A DNA stretch of 5,277 nucleotides from Armatimonadota bacterium (GTDB lineage: Bacteria; Armatimonadota; Armatimonadia; Armatimonadales; Armatimonadaceae), in contig JACMIS010000808.1 of assembly GCA_014381035.1 (NCBI GenBank), positions 1 to 5,277 on the forward strand, in the 5' to 3' direction. Positions 1 to 5,277 of this stretch are shown here, piece by piece. The position numbers and the translations under genes were made by a program. The notes below the pieces were generated by a model. The model worked only from the letters and a program-made list of their open reading frames with translations. It made no database searches and was not told the DNA's origin. Position 1 is the first letter of the stretch. Every line of letters begins with the position of its first letter.

Positions 1-173
1 CAGAAACACAGCACCGCAGGTGAGACCGATCCAACGTGTGGTTGGCGCCGTCCGCGCAGGACAAAAAAGAAAAAGAAAAACAATTGGCAGGAGTTCTACT
101 ACACTCATGGCGAACCGTAAGCAGAAGACGTTTTTCAATCGAATCTGCTGGATTCGCAAAGGAGCAAAAAGTT
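1..173. other. Upstream region without a convincing gene
   Basis: No recognisable domain is encoded here. Two plus-strand frames stay open from the window edge. One stops at 118-120 with a C-terminus reading NNWQEFYYTHGEP. The other stops at 179-181 and contains an ATG at 107 that could give a 24-residue basic peptide overlapping the start of the next gene. Either could be the tail of an upstream gene, but neither resembles a family I know. A purine-rich tract (about 59-80, runs of A broken by single G) lies in the middle. No good -10/-35 pair was found for the oxidoreductase gene. Confidence 0.4.
158..164 (+). promoter_or_regulatory. Ribosome binding site fixing the oxidoreductase start
   Basis: AAAGGAG lies nine bases before the ATG at 174. 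It decides the start against an in-frame GTG at 36, which would add 46 residues of lysine-rich, non-conserved sequence in front of the Rossmann fold. Confidence 0.8.
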
Positions 174-1175
174 ATGTCTGACTCTATGCCGATACGTATC
201 GGTCTTATCGGATGCGGTGGAATGGCGCGACACCACATCAACCAACTGCAGAACATCCCCGACGTTTCTATTACCGCCCTGTGTGACATCGCGCCGGAGG
301 CACTCGCCCGGTGCCACAAACAGTTCCCCGACTTTTTAGCGAACGCTGTAGACTGCACCCAAACGGAACTACTCGCCCGCGACGATGTAGATGCCGTGCT
401 GATCGCGACACCACACACGCTGCATTTCGCGCAAGCGAACGCCGTCATGGACGCCCAGAAACACGTACTCTGTGAGAAACCGTTCGTGTGCAAGGTCGAG
501 GACGCGCACGCGCTTCTGGCGCGTATCGAAACCTATCCGAAAGTGTTCGCACTCGCGTATCAGCGGCATGCACAGGGGCAATTTGTTTTTATCCGCGACA
601 AAATCGCAACCGGTGACCTCGGCGCGGTAACGTTCGTTTCCGCATTGCAAGCACAATCGTGGAAACGCGGGACCTCCGGGACGTGGCGGCAAACAATGGA
701 ACTGTCTGGCGGCGGGCAACTCAATGATTCCGGGTCGCATTTATTGGACATTATTCTCTGGACCACGGGACTGACTGTCGCGAACGTTTCGGCGTTCATA
801 GACAACCGCGACACCCCGGTAGATCAGAACAGCGCGGTCGCGTTCACGGCGACGAACGGGGCGCAGGGAACGATCACGGTCGTCGGCGACACCGTTGTCG
901 GCTGGCATGAGGACATTACCATCTGGTGCGAACGGGGCGCGTTCTTCTATCGCAACGGCAAACTGGAAATGGTGGACGAAAAAGGCGGGCGTACCACAGT
1001 GGACGGCGCGAACCTGCCCCCATCACACAACATTGACGAGGACTGGATTCGCACGATCCGCGGCGAGCAGTCCGCCCCCGCCGCGCCGCCGATCAACGGT
1101 CTGCGGACGATTGAGTTGACGGAAGCCGCGTGGCGTTCGGGAGCGCAGGGCGGCGTGCCGGTTCGGATGAATTAG
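174..1175 (+). CDS. Gfo/Idh/MocA family NAD(P)-dependent oxidoreductase
   Basis: A 333-residue cytoplasmic oxidoreductase of the glucose-fructose oxidoreductase / inositol dehydrogenase family. These enzymes use NAD(P) to oxidise or reduce sugars, inositols and related polyols. The N-terminal Rossmann domain starts at once (IRIGLIGCGGMARHH, residues 7-21, glycine-rich dinucleotide loop). The family's cofactor/catalytic lysine motif is present as CEKPF (residues 100-104, Lys102). The C-terminal alpha/beta domain has the typical GGGQLNDSGSHLLD segment (179-192), where Asp185 and His189 match the usual active-site pair. Length is normal for the family (about 330-390). The ATG at 174 has a strong ribosome binding site and places the first beta strand close to the N-terminus, as usual. 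The exact substrate cannot be told from sequence, because family members diverge widely. The gene appears monocistronic, followed by a hairpin-forming spacer. Confidence 0.93.
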   Translation: MSDSMPIRIGLIGCGGMARHHINQLQNIPDVSITALCDIAPEALARCHKQFPDFLANAVDCTQTELLARDDVDAVLIATPHTLHFAQANAVMDAQKHVLCEKPFVCKVEDAHALLARIETYPKVFALAYQRHAQGQFVFIRDKIATGDLGAVTFVSALQAQSWKRGTSGTWRQTMELSGGGQLNDSGSHLLDIILWTTGLTVANVSAFIDNRDTPVDQNSAVAFTATNGAQGTITVVGDTVVGWHEDITIWCERGAFFYRNGKLEMVDEKGGRTTVDGANLPPSHNIDEDWIRTIRGEQSAPAAPPINGLRTIELTEAAWRSGAQGGVPVRMN

Positions 1176-1200
1176 GTCGACTCCCTCCCGCTTCCGGATT

Positions 1201-1230
1201 CCCCCTCTCTCATTCCGATAGCGGAGGGGG
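1201..1230. repeat. C-rich/G-rich inverted repeat (hairpin, possible terminator or dispersed repeat)
   Basis: CCCCCTC at 1201-1207 pairs perfectly with GAGGGGG at 1224-1230. One extra G-U pair gives about eight base pairs around a 14-base loop. It lies 25 bases after the oxidoreductase stop, so it could end that transcript, but no run of T follows, so it is not a classical intrinsic terminator. An outer, imperfect pairing is possible between CTCCCTCCC (1181-1189) and the G-run ending at 1246. The wording CCCCCTCTC...GGAGGGGGTTAGGGG resembles hairpin elements that recur between genes in some bacteria. Whether it is repeated in this genome cannot be seen from one window. Confidence 0.5.
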
Positions 1231-1254
1231 TTAGGGGTGGGGGGAGCCAGCGGG
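1226..1254 (+). promoter_or_regulatory. Potential G-quadruplex motif abutting the -10 box
   Basis: Four G-runs of 5, 4, 6 and 3 bases (1226-1230, 1234-1237, 1239-1244, 1252-1254) are separated by loops of 3, 1 and 7 bases. This satisfies the common G3+N1-7 rule for an intramolecular quadruplex. The last G-run touches the TATAAT box at 1255. The first G-run is also the right arm of the hairpin at 1201-1230, so the two structures would exclude each other. The motif match is direct; folding in the cell is inference. Confidence 0.4.
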
Positions 1255-1260
1255 TATAAT
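1255..1260 (+). promoter_or_regulatory. -10 promoter element (TATAAT) of the toxin-antitoxin module
   Basis: A perfect TATAAT preceded by GGG. No convincing -35 hexamer is seen: the bases 17-18 upstream are TTAGGGG, which share only a TT start. Transcription would begin near 1267, leaving a leader of only about 14 bases. The AGGAG at 1267-1271 (nine bases before the ATG at 1281) would then sit at the very 5' end of the mRNA. Confidence 0.7.
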
Positions 1261-1280
1261 GGGGCGAGGAGAAGATTGTT

Positions 1281-1544
1281 ATGCCGACGTTAACGATTGA
1301 TCTGCCGGAAACGGCATACCGCGCCGCGCTTGCCCTTTCGCCGGAGGAGCGGTCCCGCCGCGTCAGTAAAGTGGTGCTAAATGACCACTGGGAAGACGAG
1401 GAACCGGAACTGACCGAGGAAGATTACGCCGCCATCGGTCGCGGCTTAGAGAACATGAAGGCGGGGCGAACCACGCCTGCCGAGGTCGTGTTTGCTCGCT
1501 TGCGTGAGAAACACGGCTTTTCTAAAGGCGATAACCCGCTGTGA
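1281..1544 (+). CDS. Antitoxin-like protein of a type II toxin-antitoxin module
   Basis: A small, acidic 87-residue protein. The N-terminus (PTLTIDLPETAYRAALAL) has the strand-then-helix look of a ribbon-helix-helix or RelB-like DNA-binding and dimerisation region. The second half (ELTEEDYAAIGRGLENMKAG, then TTPAEVVFARLREKHG) is helical and resembles the toxin-binding tail of small antitoxins that end in a conserved 'AEVVFARLREKHG'-like helix. The start is an ATG with AGGAG nine bases before it, behind a TATAAT box. The TGA stop overlaps the GTG start of the next gene (GTGA), which is typical of coupled antitoxin-toxin pairs. Expected role: neutralise the downstream ParE/RelE-like toxin and repress the shared promoter. 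The family call rests on size, layout and motif resemblance, not on a database search. Confidence 0.7.
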   Translation: MPTLTIDLPETAYRAALALSPEERSRRVSKVVLNDHWEDEEPELTEEDYAAIGRGLENMKAGRTTPAEVVFARLREKHGFSKGDNPL

Positions 1545-1961
1545 GTTCGGATTCTGTTACTCCACTGTTTCTTGATATTCAGGATGACGGCGAGTACGAG
1601 ATAGATGGAGCAATCACCTACCTTTCACAGACGTTCGGTACCGATTACGCCGAGCGTTTCACGGCGGAAGTCGGTCGCGTCCTGCGAGAAACATGCCAGC
1701 GAATCGCGGACGAGATCGCCGAGAACGGCAAGGCTTTCGACCGGACGAACGAAAGGGCTTCGTTGCGGTTCGCGCAACCGGTATACCGTATGGACGTATC
1801 CGTAGCGAGAACGCGGGCGGCGTAGTAGTACCGGGCTTTGGTACATCTTCTACGCACTCGAAGATCGGGCAGGCGTCGGGCGGGCAGACACGCTTGTCAT
1901 CCTCGCCGTGCGGCACAGCGCGGCGCGTCCGTTTTCATTGGAAGGCGACGAAGCCACTTAG
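1541..1961 (+). pseudogene. ParE/RelE-like toxin gene, interrupted by a frameshift
   Basis: Read straight from the GTG at 1541, this gives only 94 residues ending at TAG 1823-1825. That part has the ParE/RelE-like helices: a helix around residues 20-30 (EIDGAITYLSQ), then YAERFTAEVGRVLRETCQRI at about 36-55, then a strand FAQPVYRMDV at 77-86. The expected C-terminal strands are missing from this frame but lie in the +1 frame from 1806 to the TAG at 1959-1961: SSTGLWYIFYALED, then DTLVILAVRHSAARPF. Skipping one base within the GGG at 1815-1817 joins the halves as VARTR-RRSSTGLWYIFY and gives a 139-residue protein. Skipping the T of TAG at 1823 also works. The gene is therefore a toxin inactivated by a one-base insertion, a sequencing or assembly indel, or, less likely, a programmed +1 frameshift. 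ParE-type toxins poison DNA gyrase and RelE-type toxins cleave mRNA; which applies here is not clear. The start codon overlaps the antitoxin stop. Confidence 0.72.
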
Positions 1962-1986
1962 AGGGAACGTTTTCGGGGGCGCGAGG

Positions 1987-1992
1987 TATAAT
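1987..1992 (+). promoter_or_regulatory. -10 promoter element (TATAAT) giving a probably leaderless deacylase mRNA
   Basis: The context is GAGGTATAATTCGCTATG: a perfect TATAAT ends five bases before the ATG at 1998. Transcription six to eight bases after the box would start at or beside that A, so the mRNA would be leaderless. No clear -35 hexamer is present. An in-frame TAA at 1989-1991 rules out any start further upstream. The GAGG at 1983-1986 could act as a ribosome binding site only on transcripts reading through from the toxin gene. Confidence 0.72.
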
Positions 1993-1997
1993 TCGCT

Positions 1998-3629
1998 ATG
2001 CGATCCGACCTTCCCTCCAGCGATTCCCTTCTCCCGACCCGTTTCGATTCCATTCTTCGCGGCGGCACCGTGTTTGACGGATCGGGCGCGGACGGCGTTG
2101 TCGCCGATGTCGGGATTGTCGCGGGCAACGTCGCGGCGATTGGTGATTTGTCCCGCTCCGAGGCGGGGGAGATCTTCGACGTGCGCGGGAAGTTCGTCGC
2201 GCCGGGCTTCATTGACATTCATACACACTCCGATTTCACCCTTCTCTCGTCGCCGGGGATGGAATCGTCCGTGGCGCAGGGCGTGACCACCGAGATTGTC
2301 GGCAACTGCGGTATCGCGCTGGGACTGGCGCAGATCGGGGAGCAGTTCACGCTCGAGCAACGCGGGCTTTTGCGGGCGGGTATTTCACTGGATTGGACGC
2401 ACCTGGACGGGTTTCTGGCGCGGGTCGCGGATACCGGCATCGGCGCGAACATCGCGACGCTCGCGGGGCACGGCACGATTCGGAAACGCGTCATGGGACT
2501 CGCCGACCGATTGCCAGACGCACGCGAACTCGCCGACATGGAGCGCGAACTGGAAACCGCATTCCGGGATGGTGCGGTCGGGCTGTCGTCCGGGTTGGAG
2601 TATGTGCCGGGTATGTATGCCGATGTCGCGGAACTGACCGCGATGGCAAAAGTCGCGAAACGAGCCGGAGGATTTTACGCGACACACCTGCGCGACGAGG
2701 GCGACCATCTGGAAGAGGCGGTCGCGGAAGCACTCGCGGTCGCGGAAGGCGCGGGACTGCCGCTCCAATTATCGCACCACAAAGCCGAACGCCGGGCGAA
2801 CTGGGGCAAGGTGACGCGTACACTGGCGATGGTGGACGCCGCGCAGGCACGCGGCGTAGATGTTCTCCTCGATCAGTATCCCTACACAGCATACCAGACC
2901 AGTCTGGCGACCATCGCCCTTCCCCCGTGGGCGGTCGCCGGGTCGCCGGAGGCGCAAGCCGCAAAATTAGCTGACCCGACGTTTCGCGCCAAAACACGGG
3001 AGGCGATGCAGTATATCGGTGTGGATTTCGCGCTGGTGCAAATCTCGAACTGCCCCGGGCATCGCGAGTATCAGGGACGCATGCTCTCCGACATCGCCGC
3101 CGACGAAAACAAAGACGTGCGCGACGTGATTCTCGATACTCTGGGGGAGGGCGAGGGCTGGGTTTCGGCGGCGCACTTCGCGCTCTCGGAAGCCGACGTT
3201 GCCCGCGTTTTGAGCGACGACCGCGTCATGATCGGCTCCGACGGGGTTGCCACGTCGCCCACCTCACCAGGAACGTCGGACCGTCCGCACCCGCGCACCT
3301 ACGGAACGTTCGCCCGCATTTTCGGTCGGTATGTCCGGGAGCAAGGCGTCCTCACGTGGGCGCAGGCGATCTGCCGGATGACTTCGCTCCCGGCACAACG
3401 TATCGGTCTGACCGGGCGCGGCACACTCATGGCGGGATGTGTCGCCGATGTGGCGGTATTTGACCCCGAAACAGTGGGCGATGTGGCGACGTTCGACACG
3501 CCGCACGCATACGCAGACGGCGTCGAACTCGTTTTCGTCGGCGGTGCACTCGCGGTCCGAGATGGCATACTTACCGGGGTACGTTCGGGCGCGGTCTTGC
3601 GGCGCGGCGGAGATGGCACTGTGAGTTAA
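1998..3629 (+). CDS. N-acyl-D-amino-acid deacylase (D-aminoacylase) family metallohydrolase
   Basis: A 543-residue amidohydrolase-superfamily enzyme expected to hydrolyse N-acyl-D-amino acids to a free D-amino acid plus a carboxylate. Such substrates arise, for example, in D-amino-acid and cell-wall salvage. The N-terminal small beta domain is FDSILRGGTVFDGSG (16-30). The TIM barrel opens with the metal motif APGFIDIHTHSD (68-79; His75, His77). It continues with VGNCG (Cys104, the metal-ligand cysteine of D-aminoacylases), GLSSGLEYVPG (195-205), YATHLRDEG (His230), LQLSHHKA (His260) and MIGSDG (411-416; Asp415, the catalytic aspartate position). The C-terminal part HPRTYGTFARI through the ADVAVFDP segment (483-490) is typical of the family. 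All key residues are present and the length is usual (480-560). No signal peptide is seen, so it is probably cytoplasmic. The ATG at 1998 is the only sensible start, since TAA at 1989 closes the frame upstream. Acyl and amino-acid preference cannot be read from sequence, and dipeptidase or other amidohydrolase activities remain possible. Confidence 0.93.
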   Translation: MRSDLPSSDSLLPTRFDSILRGGTVFDGSGADGVVADVGIVAGNVAAIGDLSRSEAGEIFDVRGKFVAPGFIDIHTHSDFTLLSSPGMESSVAQGVTTEIVGNCGIALGLAQIGEQFTLEQRGLLRAGISLDWTHLDGFLARVADTGIGANIATLAGHGTIRKRVMGLADRLPDARELADMERELETAFRDGAVGLSSGLEYVPGMYADVAELTAMAKVAKRAGGFYATHLRDEGDHLEEAVAEALAVAEGAGLPLQLSHHKAERRANWGKVTRTLAMVDAAQARGVDVLLDQYPYTAYQTSLATIALPPWAVAGSPEAQAAKLADPTFRAKTREAMQYIGVDFALVQISNCPGHREYQGRMLSDIAADENKDVRDVILDTLGEGEGWVSAAHFALSEADVARVLSDDRVMIGSDGVATSPTSPGTSDRPHPRTYGTFARIFGRYVREQGVLTWAQAICRMTSLPAQRIGLTGRGTLMAGCVADVAVFDPETVGDVATFDTPHAYADGVELVFVGGALAVRDGILTGVRSGAVLRRGGDGTVS

Positions 3630-3641
3630 GAGCGGAGCGAT

Positions 3642-4343
3642 TCATTGCCCGTTGCTCAACCGCCGTAAATCGCCCGGCAGCGTCGCCAGAGAAATACCGG
3701 TCAGGATTTCGCCGTCAACCGGAATGTAAGCATTTCCCAGTTCTGCCCAGTCATACTCGTAAAGCGGTTCAATCACTTCGCTTCGGGTGACCAGAGTGTC
3801 GAATGCTTCCTGATTGGGGTAACCAAGTCGTTCGAAGCGTAGGCAGGGGAACACTTCGTCCGCTACCGCTTCAACCACCGCATCATCGCAGAGGCATAAA
3901 ACTTTACCGTCTCCTAAGTCACAGAAAAACGCCTCATAGTCGTAGGATTCTTCCGCATCGGCGTATCGCAGGGCGGCGACAGCTATAGCTTCGACTTGCA
4001 TCACCCGCCGCTGTCCCCGATCCCGTATCCGTCGCAAGCATCCGATTCGCGCCGGGTAGTCATGTGTTGTCTGCCATTTTTGAAACAACGGGTGCAGCAG
4101 CGTTCCTGCGGCGGCGAAGCCGAGCAACACATAAACACACGCTATCGGCAGTAGCGTCTCGGTTAGTTCCCAAAACAGAAGAACAAAGACTCCAACGAAC
4201 ACCCCGAATATTGCGCCGATTGTTCGCCGGTATTTGAACATTATTCGGGCATCTTGCTCGGACTGCGCCTGTAAAAGCGTCAACTCTTCCGCGATGGTCC
4301 GGCGTTCTTCGTCAGTGAACGGGCGGATAAAGGTTCGTTGCAT
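3642..4343 (-). CDS. Two-helix membrane protein of unknown function
   Basis: A 233-residue protein I do not recognise. Residues 1-40 are charged and helical (TDEERRTIAEEL, then more acidic and glutamine residues). Two hydrophobic helices follow, about 41-59 (TIGAIFGVFVGVFVLLFW) and 64-82 (LLPIACVYVLLGFAAAG), separated by a short turn, so both termini should lie on the same side, probably the cytoplasm. Residues 90-233 form a soluble domain with strands such as EAFFCDLGDGKVLCLCDDAV (137-156) and FPCLRFERLGYPN (165-177), which contains four of the five cysteines in the domain, C141, C150, C152 and C167. It ends in a beta-rich segment, IPVDGEILTGISLATLPG (207-224). The layout resembles other uncharacterised 'two helices plus a cytosolic beta domain' proteins. 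The ATG is supported only by the reading frame; no strong ribosome binding site is visible before it. It converges on the deacylase gene with a 12-base gap and diverges from the PaiB-like gene. Confidence 0.8.
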   Translation of the reverse strand: MQRTFIRPFTDEERRTIAEELTLLQAQSEQDARIMFKYRRTIGAIFGVFVGVFVLLFWELTETLLPIACVYVLLGFAAAGTLLHPLFQKWQTTHDYPARIGCLRRIRDRGQRRVMQVEAIAVAALRYADAEESYDYEAFFCDLGDGKVLCLCDDAVVEAVADEVFPCLRFERLGYPNQEAFDTLVTRSEVIEPLYEYDWAELGNAYIPVDGEILTGISLATLPGDLRRLSNGQ

Positions 4344-4429
4344 GGCAAATCACTACCGGCAGTTCAGCACAAACGGAAGGCCATTTAGCGATTCAATCTT
4401 TCACGCGATACATATTGGGGACGCGGTAA

Positions 4430-4435
4430 TATAAC
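4430..4435 (+). promoter_or_regulatory. Possible -10 element within an AT-rich imperfect palindrome
   Basis: TATAAC sits inside GGTAATATAACC (4425-4436), an imperfect palindrome (GGT...ACC arms around ATAT) in the divergent spacer between the membrane protein and PaiB-like genes. Transcription from it would start near 4442 and leave a leader of roughly 28 bases. No good -35 is visible. The palindrome could also be an operator. Both readings are tentative. Confidence 0.35.
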
Positions 4436-4458
4436 CCCACAGGTGTCGGTCCTGATTT

Positions 4459-4462
4459 GGAG
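4459..4462 (+). promoter_or_regulatory. Ribosome binding site fixing the PaiB-like start
   Basis: GGAG seven bases before the ATG at 4470. It favours that ATG over an in-frame GTG at 4443, and the resulting N-terminus MYIPKHFEE is the classic beginning of PaiB-family proteins. Confidence 0.8.
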
Positions 4463-4469
4463 TAAAGCC

Positions 4470-5114
4470 ATGTATATACCCAAACATTTTGAGGAAACGC
4501 GCATCGAAGTTTTGCACCAGATGATCCAGGAGTATCCGCTGGCGACTCTGGTCACGCAGTCCGCGACCGGCTTAGTGGCGAATCACATCCCACTCCACCT
4601 TTCCCCGGACCCGGCACCCTTCGGAAGTCTAATAGGGCATGTCGCATGGGCAAACCCTCTTTACACGGATGGCAAACCCGATGGCGAGGTGTTAGCCATT
4701 TTTCAGGGACCCGACGCCTACATCACCCCGTCCTGGTACGCGACGAAACAGGAACACGGCAAAGTCGTACCGACGTGGAACTATGCGGTGGTCCACGCCC
4801 ACGCGACAATTCGGTTCATCGAAGACCCGACGTGGATACTGGCTCACCTGGAAGGCTTGACGGCACACAATGAGCAGTCATTCGCAGAGCCGTGGGCGGT
4901 ATCCGACGCGCCGCAAGAATACGTCGGGAAACTCATGCGCGCCATCGTCGGGATCGAACTGACCATCACCCGGATCGTCGGGAAGTGGAAGGTGAGTCAG
5001 AACCAGCCACCGGCGAATCAGTCAGGCGTAGTAGATGGCTTGCGACAACGCGCCACTCCCAACGCCGGACCGATGGCAGATTTAGTCGCCGGCAAAGCGA
5101 AGCCGACCGACTGA
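4470..5114 (+). CDS. PaiB-type FMN-binding protein (putative negative transcriptional regulator)
   Basis: A 214-residue protein of the PaiB / FMN_bind_2 family, which has an FMN-binding split-barrel fold. Bacillus subtilis PaiB was described as a negative regulator of sporulation and degradative-enzyme genes. Its biochemical role is poorly settled, and a flavin-dependent activity is possible. The family hallmarks are all present: MYIPKHFEE at the N-terminus, ANHIPLHL (37-44), GHVAWANPLY (56-65), FQGPDAYITPSWY (78-90), VPTWNYAVVHAHA (100-112), AIVGIEL (158-164) and the C-terminal KVSQNQP (174-180), then TPNAGPMADL (196-205). Length matches the family (about 200-215). No helix-turn-helix is seen, so DNA binding is assumed from the family name rather than shown. 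It stands alone, without a PaiA-like acetyltransferase partner in the window. Its stop is ten bases from the end of the convergent gene at 5125. Confidence 0.93.
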   Translation: MYIPKHFEETRIEVLHQMIQEYPLATLVTQSATGLVANHIPLHLSPDPAPFGSLIGHVAWANPLYTDGKPDGEVLAIFQGPDAYITPSWYATKQEHGKVVPTWNYAVVHAHATIRFIEDPTWILAHLEGLTAHNEQSFAEPWAVSDAPQEYVGKLMRAIVGIELTITRIVGKWKVSQNQPPANQSGVVDGLRQRATPNAGPMADLVAGKAKPTD

Positions 5115-5124
5115 TTCCGCCGCA

Positions 5125-5277
5125 CTACTCGTCTTCCGCTTTGTCGGCGTCACCGGGCGTCGTGTCGCCGAACGTCATCACCCAGCGCACTTCCAGGGCT
5201 TCCCATTCGTAGATCGCGCCGTTGCCGCCGCCGTTCCAGTAGCGCGACCCGGTCGGGGAATACGGACCGTCCGGCGC
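5125..5277 (-). CDS. 3' end of an unidentified gene (partial, runs off the window)
   Basis: The minus strand is open from the window edge to a TAG at 5125-5127, giving the last 50 residues of a protein whose start lies beyond the window. The translated tail reads SPTGSRYWNGGGNGAIYEWE (7-26 of the fragment), then ALEVRWVMTFGD, and ends in an acidic tail, DADKAEDE. Aromatic and glycine-rich motifs and a GC-rich third codon position fit real coding sequence, and the convergent arrangement ten bases from the PaiB-like stop is natural. I do not recognise the family. Confidence 0.62.
   Translation of the reverse strand, partial: APDGPYSPTGSRYWNGGGNGAIYEWEALEVRWVMTFGDTTPGDADKAEDE

Noticed and set aside
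36..173. N-terminal extension of the oxidoreductase from the GTG at 36
   Set aside because: The 46 extra residues are lysine-rich and unlike the family, while the ATG at 174 has a strong AAAGGAG and puts the Rossmann strand at the N-terminus.
1693..2286. 197-residue plus-strand open frame bridging the toxin and the deacylase
   Set aside because: It overlaps two genes with recognisable motifs in other frames, is arginine/serine/proline-rich as expected of an out-of-frame GC-rich reading, and shows no domain.
2718..2748. Direct repeat GCGGTCGCGGAAG with 18-base period
   Set aside because: It encodes the alanine/valine/glutamate helix AVAEALAVAEGA of the deacylase and is explained by protein sequence and codon use.
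2393..2997. Long open frames on both strands inside the deacylase gene
   Set aside because: Low-complexity arginine/glycine/proline-rich translations, typical shadows of a GC-rich coding region.
3627..3650. Terminator between the convergent deacylase and membrane-protein genes
   Set aside because: The gap is only 12 bases, with no convincing stem-loop and T-run on either strand.
1..5277. tRNA, rRNA, CRISPR array, transposase, integrase or phage genes
   Set aside because: No cloverleaf, spaced repeats, recombinase motifs or terminal inverted repeats were seen on either strand.

Overview
The window is bacterial chromosomal DNA, moderately GC-rich and densely coding. It carries ordinary metabolic and housekeeping-type genes plus one small toxin-antitoxin-like module. 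The organism cannot be named from the sequence alone. Two near-perfect GGTATAAT -10 boxes lie very close to start codons, one of them implying a leaderless mRNA. That promoter style is familiar from Deinococcus-like and Armatimonadota-like bacteria, but this is only a weak hint. No rRNA, tRNA, CRISPR array, transposase or integrase is visible.

Layout, left to right. Positions 1-173 hold no convincing gene. A Gfo/Idh/MocA-family NAD(P)-dependent oxidoreductase occupies 174-1175 (+). A G-rich, hairpin-forming intergenic stretch (about 1181-1254) runs straight into a TATAAT box. That box serves a two-gene module: an antitoxin-like gene (1281-1544) whose stop overlaps the GTG start of a ParE/RelE-like toxin gene (1541-1961). 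The toxin reading frame is broken. The N-terminal two thirds lies in one frame, and the C-terminal third, including the conserved-looking LWYIFYALED and LVILAVRHSAARPF segments, lies in the +1 frame.

Downstream, a second TATAAT box ends 5 bases before the ATG of an N-acyl-D-amino-acid deacylase (D-aminoacylase) family metallohydrolase (1998-3629, +) with a complete set of metal-binding motifs. A convergent minus-strand gene (3642-4343) encodes a two-helix membrane protein of unknown function. It is divergent from a PaiB-type FMN-binding protein (4470-5114, +). The window ends inside the 3' part of an unidentified minus-strand gene (5125-5277), which has no start codon in the window.

The genes do not form one evident pathway. 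The toxin and antitoxin genes are translationally coupled. The deacylase has its own promoter and probably works alone in salvaging N-acyl-D-amino acids. The oxidoreductase and PaiB-like genes are also likely separate units. The points most worth a second look are the frameshifted toxin, the leaderless deacylase promoter, and the potential G-quadruplex or hairpin switch abutting the toxin-antitoxin promoter.
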